Of a stretch of DNA of 64,000 nt, positions 63,375-64,000 are shown piece after piece. The DNA is from Tetranychus cinnabarinus (taxonomy: Eukaryota; Arthropoda; Arachnida; Trombidiformes; Tetranychidae). Location: contig WHVY01000004.1 of the NCBI GenBank assembly GCA_022266195.1, positions 6,899,501 through 6,963,500 on the forward strand, in the 5' to 3' direction. The position numbers were made by a program, and so were the translations under genes. Position 1 is the first letter of the stretch; each line of letters opens with the position of its first letter. The notes beneath the pieces were generated by a model. The model searched no databases. It had not been told where the DNA came from and saw only the letters and a list, made by a program, of their open reading frames with translations.

Positions 63375-64000
63375 TCATGGAGCTTTCAAAACAAGTTGAC
63401 CGAGAAAATTGTTAGCGTAAGAACCAATGTAGAGAATTCTTTCTCCATTTTCCTTGATAACATCATTGATTTCAGAAAGTGAATGGATATAACCATCATT
63501 GGAATGAAGGCAATTGAGTACATTTCCAGCGGCATCAATTTCAAGGGCCATTGAACGTATGTGTGTTTCCCAAAAAGACATAAGTTGACGTAAAGACTCT
63601 CCCTTTTCAATCAATCCTTTATTGTTAATCATTTTCCCAATGAATTTGAGTGTAGAACCAATCATGCGATAACTTGTTAGAATGAACATTCTCATTTTAG
63701 GCTTATCTGTGTAGAAGTCATAAGATATTGGTGTACTTTTCGTTCTAGGAGCACTTATGGCAATCCAATATGTTTCCTTGTCAGTCCGAGAAGATCTCCT
63801 TATGTTATCTGGTTCACCGGGTAAATTTATGACTACTTCGGTGGTTCCTTTCTTGGGTCCGGTTAAATAATGCTTTAGTATCCTATGATTACAGAATTCA
63901 CCAATCAATAGTGCGTCTTTGGCATCAGTTAACTCGATTCCATTAGGGAAAGCTAAATTATCCACAACAACATCAACTTTACCAGTTGATTCAGTGTATC
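63375..64000 (-). CDS. APMAP/strictosidine-synthase-like protein, C-terminal part
   Basis: The frame is open to the window edge and gives the last 208 residues or so. It reads TGKVDVVVDNLAFPNGIELT, then LIGEFCNHRILKHYLTGPKK and VINLPGEPDNIRRSSRTD, and ends with ERILYIGSYANNFLGQLVLK. Those phrases (FPNG, L.GP..GT, LPG.PDNIR, LY.GS...) are the conserved beta-propeller blades of adipocyte plasma-membrane-associated protein, a type II membrane glycoprotein with arylesterase-like activity that is related to strictosidine synthase. The LPG.PDNIR block normally carries a metal-binding Asn; here it is intact. Animals do not make strictosidine, so a general esterase or propeller role is the safe reading. 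The N-terminus, with the membrane anchor, lies beyond position 64000. Confidence 0.9.
   Translation of the reverse strand, partial: YTESTGKVDVVVDNLAFPNGIELTDAKDALLIGEFCNHRILKHYLTGPKKGTTEVVINLPGEPDNIRRSSRTDKETYWIAISAPRTKSTPISYDFYTDKPKMRMFILTSYRMIGSTLKFIGKMINNKGLIEKGESLRQLMSFWETHIRSMALEIDAAGNVLNCLHSNDGYIHSLSEINDVIKENGERILYIGSYANNFLGQLVLKAP

Noticed and set aside
1..64000. tRNA, rRNA and CRISPR elements
   Set aside because: No tRNA box A/B pair with a cloverleaf, no rRNA sequence and no regularly spaced repeats were seen; the genome is eukaryotic.

Overview
This is a eukaryotic, AT-rich window. Its genes have short GT-AG introns (mostly 54 to 110 bp) and metazoan-type proteins, with long gene-poor stretches between them. 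The giant Uninflatable-like receptor, the secreted acid-lipase pair and the small secreted orphan proteins suggest a compact arthropod genome. A mite-like chelicerate is my best guess, but that is inference and not shown by any single base.

Layout. 2.9-15.55 kb (minus): most of a single-pass membrane protein with C-type lectin, LDLa, CUB, sushi, discoidin, HYR, EGF and laminin-G-like modules. Eight exons join in phase to 3590 residues; the signal-peptide exon(s) are not found. 15.6-25.1 kb: non-coding, probably 5' introns or promoter of that gene. 25.17-26.88 kb (minus): a two-exon secreted, highly charged protein. 26.9-43.5 kb: a gene desert holding a foldback element and hairpins. 43.57-47.26 kb (minus): two tandem acid-lipase genes; the upstream one has a one-base frameshift in a homopolymer. 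48.5-49.4 kb (plus): a small ORF and a His/Gln/Asn-rich low-complexity protein. 49.98-53.67 kb: a large inverted duplication. Each arm carries a convergent pair, a small secreted protein (P) and a His/Pro-rich protein (H). 54.4-56.0 kb (plus): a three-exon secreted Cys-rich protein. 57.59-58.97 kb (plus): protein phosphatase 4 catalytic subunit, complete in five exons. 59.18-59.80 kb (minus): a short EBP2 ribosome-biogenesis homologue, convergent with PP4. 59.96-60.65 kb (minus): a decayed zinc-finger gene. 60.83-61.87 kb (minus): a secreted, heavily glycosylated orphan. 62.3-62.85 kb: a foldback element. 63.38-64.0 kb (minus): the 3' part of an APMAP/strictosidine-synthase-like gene, cut by the window edge.

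The genes do not form one pathway. PP4 and EBP2 are housekeeping genes. The lipases, P/H pairs and Cys-rich proteins are secreted and look lineage-specific. The least explained locus is the inverted P/H duplication, which sits next to another His-rich gene.
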